Source: Dermatemys mawii
Taxonomy: Eukaryota; Chordata; Testudines; Dermatemydidae
Direction of reading: 5' to 3'
NCBI GenBank assembly: GCA_007922305.1
Contig: ML677385.1
Location: 10,116,470 to 10,180,469 of the forward strand
DNA length: 64,000 bases
Shown: in pieces, positions 11,886 to 22,407 of the stretch
How the letters are laid out: each line of letters opens with the position of its first letter
Position numbering within the stretch: position 1 is the stretch's first letter
Translations under genes and position numbers: made by a program
Notes under the pieces: model-generated
What the model was told of the DNA's origin: nothing
What the model saw: the letters and a program-made list of their open reading frames with translations, nothing else
The model's database searches: none

Positions 11886-14580
11886 GTCCCAGGGAAGGAG
11901 AGCCTTAAAAGACTAGGTATATTTGCTAGAGAAAATTACAGAAAACACAGGAGATGCAAGAATTATGCTATAATTGAGGGGCACCTGTGCATACCTTCCA
12001 GCTGGGAGACTGAGTGTATTGATGTTACTATCAGCTAAATATAAATTAAGGGCCACTTGGCAGAGTCCTTGTGAGGTAACTAGACAAGTAGGACCAGTAG
12101 CTTACAAAATAAGGTTTATCAGACTGAAGTGAAGAGACCAGAATCTACTTCATGAATCTTCTTAAGCCCTGTAAAACATGATAATGAATGTTGACGCTGT
12201 ACTGCTCCCCTTGTCTATAGAGATGTTTTGGGATGAGAAGAAGCCTAACAAGCTTGATATTCAGAGGTGCTGCTTTTGACAGACCACAGAATAGCTAATC
12301 TTTATATTTGTAACTAGTTGATGGTAGCTCTGAACCCTCCTTTTATGTGGATTTAACTCTGAATGAATTTCATTTGTCAAGGTAGTGGGGTGGCTGTGGA
12401 GGAGAAAAGTATATTTACTTTCCAGTTGATTTTTCTTCCCTGACCTCCTAGGATTGCCATTCTGCTACTAGCTATGCAGTGGTCTAAATACCCAGATCCT
12501 AGGCTGATTGGTGAACATAATATATAAGATAAATCAAATTCTCTTTCTCAATTTGTTTGACCTTCATCCTTCTGAGTCTAGATACATTTCATGTAAAATG
12601 ACTGTTTTTAATTATTCAGTTGTCACTAGTATTTTACAGCTTTTGTCGTAATCGCTCTAGTGGGTTTCAAAATGGTTGGACTCCTCTGTATTTCCTGATT
12701 TAAAGCCTGGTCTTATGTCTTCCCTGCAGCAGAGCAAAGAGAGAAATTAATTATAGTAATGACAAATCTATCTGTACAAAGAAAAATCATCAAGTATGCT
12801 ACAGTTTCTCTTCTGCCTTACAACAGGTCTTGAATCCATGTTTAGCAAGCTGTGGGATTACACTTTAGTGTAGTACTTGTACTATTTCATGGAATTCCAC
12901 AAATACTAAGATTTATAAAATTGCTACCAGTAGTAATTACATTTAATAGTAACCACAATACCTAGTTCTTTGGAAATTTTCTTTTAATTTTATTGGCTTA
13001 TAAAGACACTTTCAGAAAGATAATTTATTCCAGATATGACCAGTTTATCTCACAAAGATATTAATAATGAGCATATCCCACAACACTAAAAAGATACAAA
13101 ACTTTGTATTATATTACCTAATGGCAATATCCCTGTATAAACCCACTTTTCACTTCCTTAGCCAGTTGCACATTGAAATATTGTACAAGCCTGTCTCCCT
13201 TTCCCCTGCATAGTAATCCTTAAACTGTAGCAGATTAATTCTTTTTAAAAAGTCATACACCTATAATAAGTCTGAGTATTGCACATTAGAGCACTTATAT
13301 TGAAAGGGTCAGTGTGCATCTCCTTATTTGTTTATTTTTTTTCTTGAGCATCTGGAAACCACTGAATGTTAGCACAAGTCACTGTCCACTGAGCTGTATC
13401 AAAAAGCTGCCAGTTGTGTCTATTGCTTTCAAAATAAGCACATGAATAAATGTGCTATGAAATATATTAAACTGTCATTTTTATCACTAAAGTCTTTGCG
13501 ACAAAGAATAGCAGCATGTAAAACTTACTTTTTTTCTATTCTCATATGTGAAATGACTTTTTCCCTTTAGAATACAATCTGCCACTCACAAAAAAGTAAT
13601 AAGATAGTTGATTGTACAGCCTAGCATCTTATCTGTAAAGGATTTTGGGGAATTCATTTATTTACCTACACAGCCAGAGGCTGACTTTAAAATATTTAAG
13701 CTGCTTAAAAGAAAAAGTAATTAAAAAAAGGACTGATGAGTCTGTGTGTGTGTTTGGTGATTCCAGAGGCACATTTAAAATAAAATAAAATAGATTTTAT
13801 TAATAGAGTGAGACGGAGGACAGACACTTGTCTGTTTCTTTCATTTATGTTTTAGAATGTAGGATAGGTGTAATACTTGAGAAATACTGTTGAAAAGGAT
13901 ACAAACAAATAAGGATAAAGTGTGCTTGGAAACATTATCTTACTCAAAATAATTACTTAAGATAAAGCTATTAAAATATTGCATTAGCGGTCTTTTAAAC
14001 AGCCATGTTTCAGTCTATACGTAAAAAAATTGCATGACTTTGATTCTCAAAGCTACTAGGTGATGCTTTCTTCTATTTACCACATAAAGCACAACATAGT
14101 AGTCTGGGACATGAAATGAAAACCAAATCAGAAATATTCTTCTTCTTGAAATTACTGCTCAGGAAACTTTAGAATTTCAGTGGATCTTTGTTAGTTCCAC
14201 TTACATACAGAAAAAAAAACGTCTACTGAGTTGCTCTTAAAAGCAGATCAGTGAGGTTCTGCTGGTGCTGTAGAAGGTGGCGCTGGGAAAGGCAGCATGT
14301 GTCCTTTTGTTGTTTGGTGTCACTGTGTGATATGAGAAAGCCATTGATAACTGGCTATTGGTACTGCTACTGCTCCTTCCTTTTGCTGGGTGGCAGGAAG
14401 CAGAGCTAGAGGTAGGCCTCATGTCCCAAATTAGCAATAGGGACATCAGCAGTTATCTTTAGTTGTATTCACACTCTGCTCCTGGAAGCAGCATTATTGC
14501 AGACAGAGATAATGGTTTTCTTAGTAGCCATCAAGATCGTGAAAGGAAATGGTGGTTATTAAGAACAGGTTTTCTGAAGA
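11886..14580. other. AT-rich, repeat-poor, no gene
   Basis: About 2.7 kb in which I recognise no gene and no repeat family beyond simple A/T tracts. Low repeat content over such a length can mark conserved non-coding DNA or simply decayed repeats. The sequence alone does not decide. Confidence 0.5.
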
Positions 14581-14745
14581 ATCAGAGGGGTAGCCATGTT
14601 AGTCTGGAATTGCAGAAGTGACAAAGAGTCCTGTGATACCTTAAAGACTAATGCATGCATGCATCCGACGAAGTGGGTATTAGCCCACGAAAGCTTATGC
14701 TCTAAAAAAATTTTAGTTAGTCTTTAAGGTGCCACAGCTTTTCTA
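14581..14745. mobile_element. Fold-back MITE-like repeat
   Basis: Starts 'cagaggggtagccatgttag', then 'agagtcctgtgatacctt', 'aaagactaa', the central 'gcatccgacgaagtgggtat' and 'cccacgaaagcttatgct', and ends 'ttagtctttaaggtgccac'. The sequence 'ttaaagactaa' near 14640 is the reverse complement of 'ttagtctttaa' near 14718, and the centre (tgggtattagccca) is also palindromic, so the unit folds on itself. It is a very common element in turtle and crocodile sequence; the superfamily is uncertain. A relative lies at 58052. Confidence 0.75.
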
Positions 14746-15064
14746 AAGGCTCCCATCCCTAGCTTCTGGATTTCTTTTTGCTCCTGAGTGAACAAAATAG
14801 AGCTACACCGACAGCACTGTGAGCCACCTTCGCCACAGAGGACCAACAAGAGAAATTGGAGCACCATTTCCACTACTCGCTTGTGAGTGGCCTCGTACTA
14901 GTTTACGGTGGCACTGGAGGACAGATCAAGTGTTTCTCTCTGGTACTAAAGGAAGCAATACACAGTCCTTATTATCCCCCTGTACAGAACACTGGAACCT
15001 ACAATGTTTTTGAGATTCTACCATAGACGTGTCCTCAACTATGCTGTTGTGGCTTGATTAGAAA
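14746..15064. other. Unassigned short stretch
   Basis: No gene or known repeat recognised. A 64-codon ORF (14819-15013) is unsupported. Confidence 0.45.
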
Positions 15065-15485
15065 AAGAACTGCATGAACTTCATCTCCCCAGAATGCAAA
15101 ACTCAGTCTTGAAAGAGTCTAAGAACTTTAAATATAGCACAAAACTTAGTCCACTCTCTCCCCATGCAAGTCTGTCTTCAAGACTCATCCTTTTGCAAAA
15201 ACATACAAGAAATTGGCCAACTGAGACATTACCTTATTCCATTTCCATGTGCCCCCCACCCCATGAAAAAGTTTTCACCATACTGTGCATTAGCACTTTA
15301 CTGATGATGATCTTCTCCTTATCCCCTGAAGCATCTCCATGTCATTTTGTTAACCCTTGTTATGCTAAATCAAATATTAGCTTGTAAGTTGCTCAGGGCA
15401 GGAATTCTGTTGTGTATCTATTTTGGGGAGGCACTTAGCAAACTTTTGGACACCATGATAAATAATAATTATTGTATGAGTGATT
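15065..15485 (+). mobile_element. L2-like LINE 3' end
   Basis: The text 'cttcaagactcatccttttg' resembles the codons for the conserved LKT-LF motif that ends the ORF2 of L2-type LINEs. It is followed by 'ttgtaagttgctcagggcag', a 'gaattctgttgtgtatctat' segment, a 'ggcacttagcaaac' segment and a 'gataaataataattatt' tail. These are the familiar 3' UTR and A/T-rich tail of L2-like LINEs. The 97-codon ORF 15094-15387 is partly this relic. It is a truncated, non-functional copy. Confidence 0.65.
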
Positions 15486-16195
15486 GCTGTCTGACCAAAG
15501 GAGGTCCGAACTTAAAATATTTGTAGAGATCCTAATTATAGCAGGAATCCTGCATAGTCTTAAAAGAAAAAAATCTTGCCTTCTAAACTGGTTTAATCCT
15601 ACTACTTGGCATCATGTTGTGCTAAAAATTGCTATAATTAGTCTTTTTTTGGTACAAAAAAGCTTTTAAAAAAACATTTTAGCTTTTAACGCATCATGAA
15701 ATTTCCTGTCTTGATGAATCATATGCAAAAAATAATGTGGCTGATCAAATCTTTATCTCTAAATCATAATTAAAACAGAAATAAAATTAACCTTTTTATT
15801 TCTCCTTTGTTAGCAAATTATTTTAACTGTGAATGCATTGTATGCAGCATACACTTTTATTCAGAATTATTTTTGAGTAACATTGTCTACAGCTAAGTAT
15901 TAGGTATTACCCCCAAGGTCACTACTACTTGCTCTGCCTTATTTGTATTGCTGGTCTTTCTCACTTTTATTTCTTCCCTGGAGAAAGGTAACACAGGGAA
16001 GAAGATGATGATTTTTTAAATAGTATTTTATAACTCTAATAATGAAGTCTTCAGAAAATCTCAGTCATTATTCTACTCTTCCTAATTCTGAAATATATAC
16101 ATTATCTGAGGAAATGTTCCCTGGGTCTGTCAGGGAACATGATCATAGCTACATATATTTTCTAAAGATACGTTTTAATAATTTCAAAGAATTGC
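15486..16195. other. No gene recognised
   Basis: AT-rich sequence with runs of A and T. ORFs under 70 codons without support. Confidence 0.5.
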
Positions 16196-16202
16196 ATATT
16201 AA

Positions 16203-16275
16203 TTTGGGCCCAGTCCACAGCCCACAAAGTCCATATCAAGATACCTATTGACTTCAGCACACTTTGGATCAGGTC
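16203..16275. repeat. Short amniote-type palindromic repeat
   Basis: The phrase 'tttgggcccagtccacagcc', then 'attgacttcagcacactttg' and 'gatcaggtc', is a decayed member of a family of short repeats built around 'attgacttcaatggg' and 'ggatcaggccc'. The family name is uncertain. Confidence 0.45.
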
Positions 16276-16428
16276 TAATAGTGAATTAGGGAGAGGAAGA
16301 GGAGGATTTTAGTCATAATTTACCTGACAATATTTAGGAAAAATTAGGACAATCTAAATCTGTAATTTATACCACCTCCATTTGAAAATTTAGGAGGAAG
16401 CAAATTCCAGCTGTGTGTTGTTTCCTGT

Positions 16429-16545
16429 GTATGTGAATTTTGGTTATTTTCTCTGGCCCAGATCTTCAAAGATATGTAGGCATCTAATTCCCATTGAAAT
16501 CAATGGGAGTTAGGCTCTTAAATACCTTTGAGAATCTGGGTCAAA
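16429..16545. repeat. Palindromic repeat, full copy
   Basis: Two 41-base arms (16457-16497 and 16500-16540) are imperfect reverse complements separated by two bases. The centre reads 'cccattgaaatcaatggg', an exact palindrome apart from its core. The left flank 'gtatgtgaattttgg' is shared with the copy at 16937. The family is widespread in amniote genomes and behaves like a tiny fold-back transposon. Confidence 0.75.
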
Positions 16546-16936
16546 GCCTTTAATAATAGGGTCGTTTGACTTAAGGGAGTGTACAAAGAATCATATGTGT
16601 CTGCTGGATAAACCCCTAAACAAATTTGGAGTAAGGACAACTTATTTTCTGCCCTCCCTTTATATCTTTTTTTATTTTATTTTTTTATCTTTTTTTTAAG
16701 AATTCCTGTTTTTGGAATTCATATAATATTTCTTTAATTCCATTTTCTGGTAGGAAATTTTAGGTTGTATTTTAAAATGTATGAACTATCAACCTTTAAG
16801 CAGAACTTTGTACCTAATGTAGACAGGGAAAGTTGTGTTCAGCAATGTATTAGCTGGTCATGATCATTCCTGTCCACACTGTTAAGATGATATGGTTCAG
16901 ACAGGTTCAAAGATTTTCTTCGGAGTTGTTTTGTGT

Positions 16937-17023
16937 GTATGTGAATTTTGATTATTTTCTCTGGCCCAAATCCTCAAAGATATCTAATTAGACATCTAAT
17001 TCCCATTAAAATCAATTGGAAAC
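16937..17023. repeat. Local duplicate of the 16.4 kb palindrome
   Basis: About 85 bases starting 'gtatgtgaattttg' and 'attattttctctggccca' match 16429-16520 at an offset of 508 bases, flank included. Because unique flanking sequence is shared as well as the palindrome's left arm, this is a local duplication and not an independent insertion. The right arm is missing here. Confidence 0.75.
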
Positions 17024-17310
17024 TGAAATATGTTTAATACTTTGTTTTTCTTCATTTATCATTATTATTGTTTGTTCATGCTTCTTCTGGTGTTGGGAGT
17101 GATTCTTTTTAACATGTCTTTATTTCTGAAAAATAGCATCAAAGCCTTTATTTTCAAAATCACGTGCGTACGACTTAGATGATGTAGGCTATCCAAAGGT
17201 ATAGATACAATCTATTTTCCTAGATCCATTTTGCGGACAGTCAATATTGGCCCTTATCCTGCAAGCACTTATCACATGAGCTTAGTTCACCCGAGTAGCT
17301 CCATTGATAT

Positions 17311-17354
17311 CAGTCGGACTCCTTGACAGCATCAGTCGGACTCCTTGACAGCAT
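17311..17354. repeat. Perfect 22-base tandem duplication
   Basis: The 22 bases at 17311-17332 (starting 'cagtcggactccttgacag') are repeated exactly at 17333-17354. The sequence before it (17245-17310, 'atcctgcaagcacttatcac', 'agtagctccattgatatcag') looks like another short repeat of the 'attgacttcaatggg' family. The perfect identity suggests a recent slippage event. Confidence 0.85.
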
Positions 17355-17365
17355 CTTTAGTCTTA

Positions 17366-17470
17366 AAAAAGACTCTGTGACTTGATTCTGATATCTCATG
17401 AGTGTAAAATAGGAGTATCCTCATTTAAGTCAATGGATTTAAAATGCAAAACCAGTGTAAGTGAAATCAA
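17366..17470. repeat. Fold-back repeat of 'gtgtaaa' type
   Basis: Begins 'gacttgattctgatatctca' and ends near 'cagtgtaagtgaaatcaaat', which is roughly its reverse complement, with 'ttaagtcaatggattta' in the middle. This is the pattern of a known short fold-back family in amniotes. The name is uncertain. Confidence 0.5.
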
Positions 17471-17725
17471 ATCTATGCTATGTCCACTGAGTTTTTCAAG
17501 GATTCATTGCATCAGCCAAACTGAAACTCAAATCTACACTGGGAACCTTGTAAAAAAAATTCTCTTTTGTCTTGCCTCATTATTGTAATATCAGAGTGCC
17601 TCCCAAGTAAATAAAAACAGAAATAACCCTAGCCACTCTTTTTTCCTTCCCACTCCATAAGATAATTAGCTTTGTTAGTCTTTTTGTCTGAGAGGAAGAG
17701 TGAGCACATGCACATGTGTGCATGT

Positions 17726-17817
17726 GTTGTGTATATGAAGAATTTGAGGGAAAGCTTAGTTGTTGTGTATATGAAGAATTGTTGTGTATATGAAGAATTT
17801 GAGGGAAAGCTTAGTTT
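17726..17817. repeat. Three-copy tandem repeat (36-19-36 bases)
   Basis: Copies at 17726-17761 and 17781-17816 both start 'gttgtgtatatgaagaattt' and end 'gagggaaagcttagtt'. A truncated 19-base copy of the first part lies between them at 17762-17780. The 36-base unit has no coding sense. Confidence 0.85.
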
Positions 17818-17829
17818 TTCATTTTTCAT

Positions 17830-18130
17830 TTAGGCCATTGGCACTGACTTCCTCTCTACCCAGGGGAGAGCTCGACCCCCCCTCTACCTCAGGCTCACCC
17901 CCACTATGCCCCTTCGTCCAAGCCCCATCCCTGAGCTTGCCCCATCTCCACTCTTCCCCCTCCCTCCCAGTGCCATCTGTACTCTGCGGTGTGCAGGAGG
18001 CACTGGGAAGGAGAGGGAGGAGTAGATCAGCAGGGCCACTGGTGAGTAGGAGGTGCTGGGAGGAGAGGGGAAGCTTGGCTGCTGGTGAGTGCTAAGCACC
18101 CACTAATTTTTTTCTGTGGGTGCTCTGGAG
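17830..18130. repeat. GC-rich reptile repeat with terminal hairpin
   Basis: Runs from 'ccattggcactgacttcctc' through C-rich text to 'agcacccac' (18095-18103) and its reverse complement 'gtgggtgct' (18116-18124), with a T-rich loop. This 'cactgactt ... gtgggtgctc' arrangement is one I know as a common turtle repeat. ORFs in it on both strands are composition artefacts. Confidence 0.6.
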
Positions 18131-18445
18131 TCAGCTAAGATTGCCAACTTTCTAATTGCAGAAAACCTAACACCCTTATCCTGCCCTCTGCCATGCCCTT
18201 GCCTGAACTCCTCTCCCTGCCCCATCCCTTCTCCAAGGCCCCACCCCCACTCAATCCATCCCCTCCTCCACCTGTGCCCATTTTCACCAGGCTGGGTGCA
18301 GAAAGGGCTGATGCAGAAGAGTGCGGAAAGGGCCGATGGCTCCAGCTGGGGATGCAAGGTTTGGGGTGAAGCCGGGGATGAGGAGTTCAGAGAGTGGGAG
18401 GGAGCTTCGGGCTGGGGCGGGAGGTTGGAGTGTGGGAACTTAAAA
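18131..18445 (-). mobile_element. GC-rich non-autonomous element, antisense copy
   Basis: Starts 'attgccaactttctaattgc', the reverse complement of the end of the element at 29218-29883 (…gcaactagaaagtgggcaac). 'cccattttcaccaggctgg' corresponds to 'gccagcctggtgaaaat' there. Only the 3' part of the element is present. Long ORFs on both strands (120 and 131 codons) are a product of GC bias. Confidence 0.7.
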
Positions 18446-18457
18446 TGTGGATCATAC

Positions 18458-19165
18458 TTATACAATGGAGGACTCTATCCTAGGAAAAAATTCAGAGTTG
18501 GCGATGGATAATCAGCTGAACATGAGCTCCTAGTGTGATGCTGTGGCTAAAAGGGCTACTGCAATTCCTGGATACATATAGAGAGGAATCTCAGGTTGGA
18601 GTAGTGGGGCTATTTTACCTCTGTATTTGGCATTTGTGCAATTGCATCTGGAATACTGTGTCCAGTTCTGGTGCCTGAAATTCAAGAAGGATGTTTATAA
18701 ATTGGCGAGGGTTTAGAAAAGAGCCATGAGGATGATTAAAGGATTAGAAACATGTCACAGTGATAGACTCAGGGAGGTCAATTTATTTAGCTTAACAAAG
18801 GGATGGTTAAAGGGCAACTTGGTCACACTTTTAAAGTACCTACATGGGAAATTAATATTTGCTAAAGGGCTCTTCAATGTAACAGAGAAATGTTTAACAT
18901 GATCTAATTCCTGAAAGTTGAAGCGAAACAAATTCAGACTGGAAATAAGGCATGCATTTTTAACAGCGGGCATAATTAAATACAATGACAATTTAACAAA
19001 GGTTATAGTGGATCCTCCATCACTGGCACTTTTAAAATCAAGATTGGATATTTTTTTCTGAAAGACGTACTATAGGAATTATTTGAGGGAAGTTTTATGG
19101 CCTGTATTATACAGCTCAGACTGGGTGATCACAGTGGTCCCTTCTGGCTTTGGAATCCATAAGCA
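18458..19165 (+). mobile_element. CR1 LINE 3' fragment with intact 3' end
   Basis: Follows the CR1 3' region in order: 'gatggataatcagctgaaca', 'tgagctcctagtgtgatgct', 'cctctgtatttggca', 'ggaatactgtgtccagttct', 'attcaagaaggatgtttata', 'gagccatgaggatgatta', then the 3' UTR and the terminus 'gtcccttctggctttggaat' followed by 'ccat'. The reverse-transcriptase part is absent (5' truncation). This is the best preserved CR1 copy here and the reference for the copy at 11.5 kb. Confidence 0.88.
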
Positions 19166-19262
19166 ATGTAGACGTTGGTTCTGTTCATAAGAAAATGTTT
19201 TGTATAGATTAGAAAAAAAATATTCCTAGGGCCCTCACCACTTCTGTCTGCAAAGCACGATA

Positions 19263-19436
19263 CACTGGACCCTCGCTATAGCCCAGGTTCGGGATCCATG
19301 TGTGGTCACTGTGTTAACATGCGGGGTGCGTTGCCATGGATCCCTATTTAAATATTTAAATTTGAGATCCATGGCAATGACTGCGTTGTATGTGAATCCG
19401 CGATATAGCGACACGGGATATAGCGAGGATCCGATT
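19263..19436. mobile_element. Small TIR element, Tigger/mariner-like
   Basis: The left end CACTGGACCCTCGCTATAGC follows a TA at 19261-19262. The right end reads 'tatagcgaggatccgat', the near reverse complement. Inside, 'ttgccatggatc' and 'gatccatggcaa' form perfect 12-base arms around an A/T palindrome, and 'cgatatagcg' motifs repeat near the right end. The right TA is not preserved. At 174 bases it is a non-coding MITE. Confidence 0.75.
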
Positions 19437-19465
19437 TGCCTCTCAGATTGTATACAGGGTTTAGG

Positions 19466-19960
19466 TTAAACAAAAGAAGAGCATTTTTGTGGGGGCCCCT
19501 TTTTAGATATTATCACATAGACCATATCACGGATTATCAACCATAAGTGACATAAAAGAAGATCTGTATGAGGTTTGCATTTTTCCTCATTTTGCCCATG
19601 TTTTTGCAATAAACAAAGACATTGGCGTTTACTAAAACCCTTCAGTCCTGGATCTAAAAAATACCCATTAGAGGCGTTATTAGCAAATGTTAGAGAGTGT
19701 ATTGAGGAGGATGGCGTTGGTAGCACGGCAGCTAGAAAAATGTCTTTTGGTAAAGCAAAATGTGTAAGTATAAGGATACCTAGCCATAGGAATCGTGTAA
19801 ACACTGTTAATCTGTGCCACAAAGATGACTTTGTAATCCCTATGCAAAGCCAGAAAAAGGAACATGAAAGGACATATCTAGTATTCATTTCACTGCCTTG
19901 ATCACTTGCTGAAATTTGCAAATTATCTTCCCATCTTCTAAAGAAGAGAATTTGGTCCAT
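19466..19960. pseudogene. Possible decayed transposase fragment (weak)
   Basis: A plus-strand ORF of 108 codons (19575-19901) contains KYPLEALLANVRECIEEDG, then VGSTAARKMSFGKAKC. Its spacing is loosely like the helix-turn-helix of Psq/pogo-type DNA-binding domains (a Y-x-x-E-A-L run, then a glycine turn, then an A-A-R run). The opposite strand is open for 164 codons over 19466-19960 with no recognisable motif. A Tigger-like MITE lies just upstream, which makes a transposase relic conceivable. The match is by eye and short, so chance is a real possibility. No start context, introns or polyadenylation signal are evident. Confidence 0.2.
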
Positions 19961-22288
19961 TGCAAAGATGAATTCTGAAGATGAAATTAAGGTAATATTG
20001 CTTGGAAAGGATAAAAAGACATGCTTTGATGTTTTTTCAATGGTAGTTTTAATGCTTCCTTAACGAAATCCTTTGTGGCCTCATTTAAACAAAAACACCA
20101 CACTAAGTAACAAAATAACAACACATTTTCAGTTGATGCCTGTGGGGCATTAAAATATTCCCTCTACTGTATGACACTTCTTATATATTAGCCTATTTTT
20201 ATAGCAAAGAAAAAGGCTGCTAGATAATACAGTGAAATTATTTATTACTTAATGTTATCCAAATTTTCTCCTTTTTGTGCCAAATACATAGTCTTTTGAA
20301 ATATTTTCCCTGGCCAGGAGGGGAAGCAAGCACCTGTCTTACCAACTGGCAACTTTGAGACCATACAGAAAGTAATTCCTTTCATTCTGGTTATTTGTTG
20401 TTGATGTGGCATATTCAGAATATGCGCATCCAAACAGTGACAACTATAGGCTATAACCTCAGTAGTTACTAAAATGTACAGAGTCCAGATCTGTGAGTAG
20501 GCAGAGAAAGAAAATAGCTTACCTTTGACCTCCCCTAATCTCATTGCTGATTTGGCATGATCATTCCCCCTGTGTTAGCGCAGTCTGGTGGCTGTTCTAA
20601 CTTACACCAGCCACAAGGGGCCTGAAAATGCAGCCAACGTAGACATGGCAACTCAACCTTGCCCCTTTTCCCCTGCTATCTCTGTGCACCTAGTGTTCCA
20701 GTGTCAGGATGGTTCAGTCTACACTCTAGAGCATCTCTCTCTCTAGCGAACAATTCCACCTTTTAAATCTAGGTAGAGTAATAAATCATTTATTTCAGTG
20801 AGTCAGAAGAACCCACTTGGTCTTTTCCCAGCAAACACTGCTAGGCTGTTATAAATAGCTTGAAGAAGGACACAAAGAGTAAATATAATTTAACAAAATC
20901 AATACACTTCAGACACTGGGCTTGATTCACCAGCACTGGCATAGGGTAGAAGTATGCAAATTAATCTCCAAGTATTATTGAACTCCCAGGTAGAGGATGA
21001 TGATGATTGCATTGTTGCGATCCTCTGTATTTTCAGTCAGTGATGACAGGAATCCTGCTAATTGTGGGTGCCCCAGCTATGCACTGAATTAACAAAACCC
21101 TAGACTGCTTTGGTCACAACACCCATGTTTGGGGCTAAACTTTCTAGCTGTTGGCTCCATAATAAGTGGAGAGTCCAGGTACATCATTCTGCTGGAACAA
21201 CTCCCTGAGAAGCTTGCTGCTACACTGATAGAAGCTAGCGTAAACCAATGCTAAATCAACTTGGCCTTGTGGTTAAATGGCTGGAGAAAATGGTCAGTAA
21301 TCTTCTCACAACTAAGCAGTGATTTCCCTTGAGGAGGGGTAATGGTGAATGAACAGCAGTTGCCCAAATTACACTTTGGACTTGCAGATGTATGTGTGCA
21401 TGCCCCCAAACAGGCTCACTCAAAAGTGAAGATGGCACTGATATTCCAGTACTCACTATTACTTGTGGGGCTAAATTCACACTAACAAAATCTGCACTGT
21501 CAGTGCAAAACATGAGATAGCCACTAAGAAGATGTGTAACATTTCAGAAGCCGGTATAAAATGTGGATTGAAGCAGTTGGCTGCCAATCACATTAACAGA
21601 TATCTTTTTTGTCCTACTGGTGTGTAGTGCTCTTCTGGACTTGGTAGAAACTGTAAGGTTGGCTTGATCAAGTGAGGTCAGTGGATAATGCTGCATTTGA
21701 CACAGCAAGCAAGTTATTTTTCTGCAAATTCAACAAATATACATATTTGCTCTTTATATGAGAACACCTGCAATGTTTTATACAACCTTACTTGGGAAGA
21801 CAAACATATACTTGCTTGTACATGAATTTATAATCTCTGTAACTACTATTACCTGTATGTATGTTTGTGGAATGTGGTATATAGTCTGATATATATTTTT
21901 CAGTTTTGTAAAATGGGCTGTGTGTGTGTAATTATGTCTGTACTGCTGCATACAAATATAAAATTGGACAATGCTGTCATATCCAAATAGTCCAAAGATT
22001 GTTTAGAGGAGCATGGTATATAGATTTCCTCTAATACTTCTCCAGATGATCAGATACCATAGAGTAGATGGGGATAAATAAGACCATCTATCTTGTGCTC
22101 TTCCATATATATTAATAATAAAAATCAGAGTTGTGTTTTCCTAAGGAATTCACCAGCAGTTATAAAATGTCTGAAGTTTGTACCTGATTGTGAGATTTTA
22201 TTACACTGATTAATTGTTCCTTGATTAGAAGAGTAGTCACAAATGTCTAGTTCAAGGATGCTTAAGAAGGAATGTGTGGGCGGAAATA
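19961..22288. other. No gene recognised
   Basis: AT-rich to mixed sequence. The patch 20570-20790 ('aacttacaccagccacaagg') may be an old repeat, and similar wording occurs near 46760-46960. A short GT run lies at about 21920-21931. ORFs of 85 to 99 codons have no support. Confidence 0.5.
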
Positions 22289-22407
22289 GGGTGACTAGAC
22301 AGCAAATGTGAAAAACCAAGACATTTTTGGGGGGTAATGAGAGCCTATGTAAGAAAAAGACCCAAAAATTGGTACTGTCCGTATAAAATAGGAACATCTG
22401 GTCACCC
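22289..22407. mobile_element. Short TIR element (MITE) with TA flanks
   Basis: Left end GGGTGACTAGACAGC and right end 'atctggtcaccc' are inverted copies, and a TA lies on each side (22287-22288, 22408-22409). The interior contains 'tgagagcctatgtaagaaaa' and 'agacccaaaaattgg', the pattern of a very common 120-base reptile MITE. The full unit is 119 bases and is intact end to end. Confidence 0.85.

Noticed and set aside
16429..17816. Closely spaced repeats that might suggest a CRISPR array
   Set aside because: Repeats are of different families and lengths, with no regular spacers, and the genome is vertebrate.
17830..18470. Possible CpG island promoter
   Set aside because: The region is GC-rich but poor in CG dinucleotides and is explained by two repeat families.
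18103..18511. 120- and 131-codon overlapping ORFs on opposite strands
   Set aside because: They fall in the antisense GC-rich element and run into CR1; composition explains them.
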